DNA of 7,714 nucleotides, taken from positions 1 to 7,714 of the forward strand of contig CAMWXO010000065.1 in the NCBI GenBank assembly GCA_947178245.1. The letters are read 5' to 3'. This document shows, one piece after another, positions 6,341-7,714 of the stretch. Numbering within the stretch: the first letter of the stretch is position 1; each line of letters begins with the position of its first letter. Origin of the DNA: an uncultured Porphyromonadaceae bacterium (GTDB lineage: Bacteria > Bacteroidota > Bacteroidia > Bacteroidales > Muribaculaceae). The translations under genes and the position numbers were made by a program. The notes under the pieces are model-generated. The model did not search any database, was not told the origin of the DNA, and saw only the letters and a program-made list of their open reading frames with translations.

Positions 6341-6372
6341 ATATCTATGGGGATTTTTCCCGATATGGGAAA
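6341..6372 (-). promoter_or_regulatory. Two mutually exclusive hairpins next to the rho start codon
   Basis: Hairpin A pairs TTTCCC (6356-6361, plus-strand letters) with GGGAAA (6367-6372) around a 5-nt loop. Hairpin B pairs ATATC (6341-6345) with GATAT (6362-6366) and GGGA (6350-6353) with TCCC (6358-6361), with a TTTT loop (AAAA in RNA) and a 4-nt bulge. Both use 6358-6361, so only one can form. B reaches to within 4 nt of the ATG (6334-6336) and would bury the ribosome entry region; A leaves it open. The pairing is read directly; the switch idea is inference. Confidence 0.45.
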
Positions 6373-6421
6373 TAATTTGGGTTGTTCGCTAAATTGTTTT
6401 GATGATATGAGACGGCTGCAA

Positions 6422-6505
6422 TTATTCTGATATAGTGTGAATCAGCGAGCTCGGAATCTCAATGTGGATGTCGTGATGCGGATTGCCTGTGAAGCAAGCG
6501 ATCAC
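6422..6505 (-). CDS. Possible 27-codon upstream ORF in the rho leader
   Basis: A GTG at 6505-6503 opens a frame of 27 codons ending in TAA (6424-6422), about 85 nt before the rho ATG and roughly 17 nt after the predicted transcription start. The peptide begins MIACFTGNPHHDIHIE and ends in HTISE; it has no membrane or signal character, and I do not recognise it. There is no ATG in the whole leader, so any leader peptide would need GTG or TTG. The frame is open further upstream, so it is not uniquely defined by its start. If translated, ribosomes would cover the C-rich leader and block Rho, the role of a leader peptide in attenuation. It may equally be chance. Confidence 0.25.
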   Translation of the reverse strand: MIACFTGNPHHDIHIEIPSSLIHTISE

Positions 6506-6527
6506 TCGTGTCGATAGGTTTACCCTG

Positions 6528-6559
6528 CAAAATTACAAAAATATTTTGATTCTCACAAA
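6528..6559 (-). promoter_or_regulatory. Bacteroidota-type promoter for rho
   Basis: On the minus strand, TTTG (6559-6556), then exactly 20 nt, then TAATTTTG (6535-6528), matches the Bacteroidota housekeeping consensus of a -33 TTTG and a -7 TAnnTTTG at every defined base. It lies downstream of the carB terminator and points at rho, so the rho operon has its own promoter. The predicted transcription start is about 6 nt beyond the -7 box, near 6522. Confidence 0.8.
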
Positions 6560-6608
6560 ATTTCATCCGTAATTTTTGATTTCAATAGCGCGGAGACGTC
6601 ATAAAGGG

Positions 6609-6630
6609 CATTCATGCGCTACCATGAATG
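6609..6630. repeat. 8-bp inverted repeat upstream of the rho promoter
   Basis: CATTCATG (6609-6616) and CATGAATG (6623-6630) are perfect inverted copies with a 6-nt spacer, centred about 60 bp upstream of the -33 box and between it and the carB terminator. Arm length and spacing fit a dimeric activator or repressor site; no T-run follows on either strand, so it is not a terminator. The surrounding 6560-6668 is AT-rich with two copies of ATTTTTGAT (6572-6580, 6643-6651). Confidence 0.4.
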
Positions 6631-6668
6631 TGGAAAACGTTGATTTTTGATGAAAAGACTTAATAACG

Positions 6669-6699
6669 AAAAACCCCGAAGCTGTGACGCTCCGGGGTT
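6669..6699 (-). terminator. Rho-independent terminator of carB
   Basis: On the minus strand AACCCCGGAGC pairs with GCTTCGGGGTT (11 bp with one G-U pair) around a 6-nt loop, followed at once by TTTTT. It starts 25 bp after the carB stop, so it ends the carB transcript before the rho promoter. Confidence 0.92.
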
Positions 6700-6723
6700 G
6701 CTGTTGTAAATATAAGGTTAAGA

Positions 6724-7714
6724 TCAATATTCCTGCCAGGCGGTGATGCCGATGCTCTTCACCGGACGCGCCACGAAAGCCTTCACGAAGGCAAGCGCGA
6801 GGCGTGCGTTTGTGAGTAGCGGTATGTTGTGGTCGATGGCCGCACGGCGTATCTTGTAGCCGTTGGTAAGTTCGCGCTTGGTATGGTTCTTGGGGATGTT
6901 GATCACGAGGTCTACCTTATGCTGAGAGATGACGTCGAGCACCGATTCGCCTTCCTCGTCGGGCCAGCTCACGGGTATGGCCTTCACGTCGTTCTGCTCC
7001 AGATATGTGCAGGTGCCGTGTGTGGCGTAGATGGGATAGCCCTTGGCGGCGAGGAGGCGGCATGCCTCAAGCAGGCTTGCCTTTCCTTTGGCGTCGCCCG
7101 AGCTTACGAGTATTCCCTTCTCGGGCACGTGGTGGCCCACTGAAATCATGGCGTTGAGGAGTGCTTCATCGAAATCGCGCCCGAGGCATCCCACTTCGCC
7201 TGTAGAAGACATGTCCACACCGAGCACGGGGTCTGCCTTGTGCAGACGTGCGAATGAGAACTGCGAGGCCTTGACTCCGATATAGTCGATATCGAAAGTG
7301 GAAGTGTCCACCACTGCGGGCTTTTCACCGAGCATGATGCGGGTGGCGGTGTCGATGAAGTTCTTTTTCAGCACCTTGCTGACGAAGGGGAATGAGCGAG
7401 ACGCACGAAGGTTGCACTCTATCACCTTCACGTAGTTGTCTTTGGCGAGATACTGGATGTTGAAGGGGCCCGAGATGTTGAGGGCCTCGGCTATGCGGGC
7501 GCTGATGCGCTTGATGCGGCGCGCTGTGGCCATATATATGCGCTGGGCCGGGAAGACGAGAGTGGCGTCGCCTGAGTGGACTCCGGCATATTCCACGTGC
7601 TCGGAGATGGCGTATTCCACGATCTTGCCATTGCGAGCCACAGCGTCAAATTCGATTTCTTTCGTGTTTCCGAGGAATTCGGCGATCACCACGGGGAATT
7701 CTTTCGATACTTTG
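6724..7714 (-). CDS. carB: Carbamoyl-phosphate synthase large subunit, C-terminal part (5' end outside window)
   Basis: The last 329 residues of CarB, which makes carbamoyl phosphate from bicarbonate, ATP and ammonia passed on by CarA, feeding pyrimidine and arginine synthesis. The frame is open to the window edge; the GTG near 7692 is internal. Visible parts are the end of the second ATP-grasp domain, with EHVEYAGVHSGDATLV, NIQYLAKDN and ECNLRASRSFPFVSKVLKK, and then the MGS-like regulatory domain from about GILVSSGDAKGKASLL, with YPIYATHGTCTYL, PVSWPDEEGE, DLVINIPKNHTKRE and IRRAAIDHNIPLLTN. These match the eukaryotic CPS1/CAD-like version rather than the E. coli one (EVNPRAARTVPFVSK). Which effector the MGS domain binds cannot be told from sequence. 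It ends in WQEY and is followed by its own terminator, so rho is a separate unit. Confidence 0.96.
   Translation of the reverse strand, partial: KVSKEFPVVIAEFLGNTKEIEFDAVARNGKIVEYAISEHVEYAGVHSGDATLVFPAQRIYMATARRIKRISARIAEALNISGPFNIQYLAKDNYVKVIECNLRASRSFPFVSKVLKKNFIDTATRIMLGEKPAVVDTSTFDIDYIGVKASQFSFARLHKADPVLGVDMSSTGEVGCLGRDFDEALLNAMISVGHHVPEKGILVSSGDAKGKASLLEACRLLAAKGYPIYATHGTCTYLEQNDVKAIPVSWPDEEGESVLDVISQHKVDLVINIPKNHTKRELTNGYKIRRAAIDHNIPLLTNARLALAFVKAFVARPVKSIGITAWQEY

Larger units (their letters stand above)
6337..6522 (-). promoter_or_regulatory. Predicted long 5' leader of the rho operon
   Basis: From the predicted start of transcription (about 6522, inferred from the promoter at 6528-6559) to the rho ATG there are about 185 nt without a recognised gene. 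By hand count, minus-strand positions 6527-6368 hold about 45 C against 25 G, with many pyrimidine-C steps and little stable structure, as expected of a Rho-loading (rut) region. It contains an 8-bp palindrome CGAGCTCG (6446-6453), a possible small ORF (6422-6505) and, beside the start codon, two overlapping hairpins. E. coli rho is controlled by Rho-dependent attenuation in its own leader; the same logic is plausible here but not shown. Confidence 0.5.

Overview
The window looks like a chromosomal segment from a member of the Bacteroidales, with a gut Muribaculaceae/Bacteroides-type relative the best guess. The evidence is a very long Rho factor with a disordered, KKRGRK-rich N-terminal insert, a Bacteroidota-type promoter upstream of it (TTTG-N20-TAATTTTG), a near absence of Shine-Dalgarno sequences, and a CarB of the ECNLRASRSFPFVSK type. 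The genus is inference. I see no mobile element, CRISPR array, tRNA or rRNA.

Layout. Positions 1-1383 (+ strand) hold the end of a sensor histidine kinase and its OmpR-type response regulator, with overlapping stop and start codons. Positions 1384-1840 hold a minus-strand intrinsic terminator, an 80-residue unrecognised protein (minus) and a short intergenic stretch. Positions 1841-6336 (minus) hold a tight four-gene cluster transcribed rho > ybaK > aroC > radical SAM protein (YhcC/TIGR01212 type); every junction overlaps (1, 4 and 17 nt), so the four genes are probably one translationally coupled operon. Positions 6337-6723 are the most interesting non-coding part: from right to left, the carB terminator, an 8-bp inverted repeat, a consensus Bacteroidota promoter, and a rho leader of about 185 nt that is rich in C over G, carries a possible 27-codon upstream ORF, and ends in two mutually exclusive hairpins beside the rho start codon. 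Positions 6724-7714 (minus) are the C-terminal third of carB.

How it fits together. Rho (transcription termination), YbaK (removal of Cys from mischarged tRNA-Pro), AroC (last step to chorismate) and a radical SAM protein have no obvious common pathway, but they share one predicted promoter and leader. If Rho regulates its own leader, as it does in E. coli, expression of translation-fidelity and aromatic-biosynthesis genes would be tied to Rho activity. The two-component pair at the left end is a separate unit on the opposite strand, converging on the small gene.

The strongest leads are the rho leader (promoter, upstream ORF, alternative hairpins, C-rich tract), the repeated basic motifs in the Rho disordered region, an arginine in the histidine kinase at the position usually held by the phosphatase Thr/Asn, a missing internal segment in AroC, and the GxxxP to GxxxS change in YbaK. 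No wholly new system is evident.
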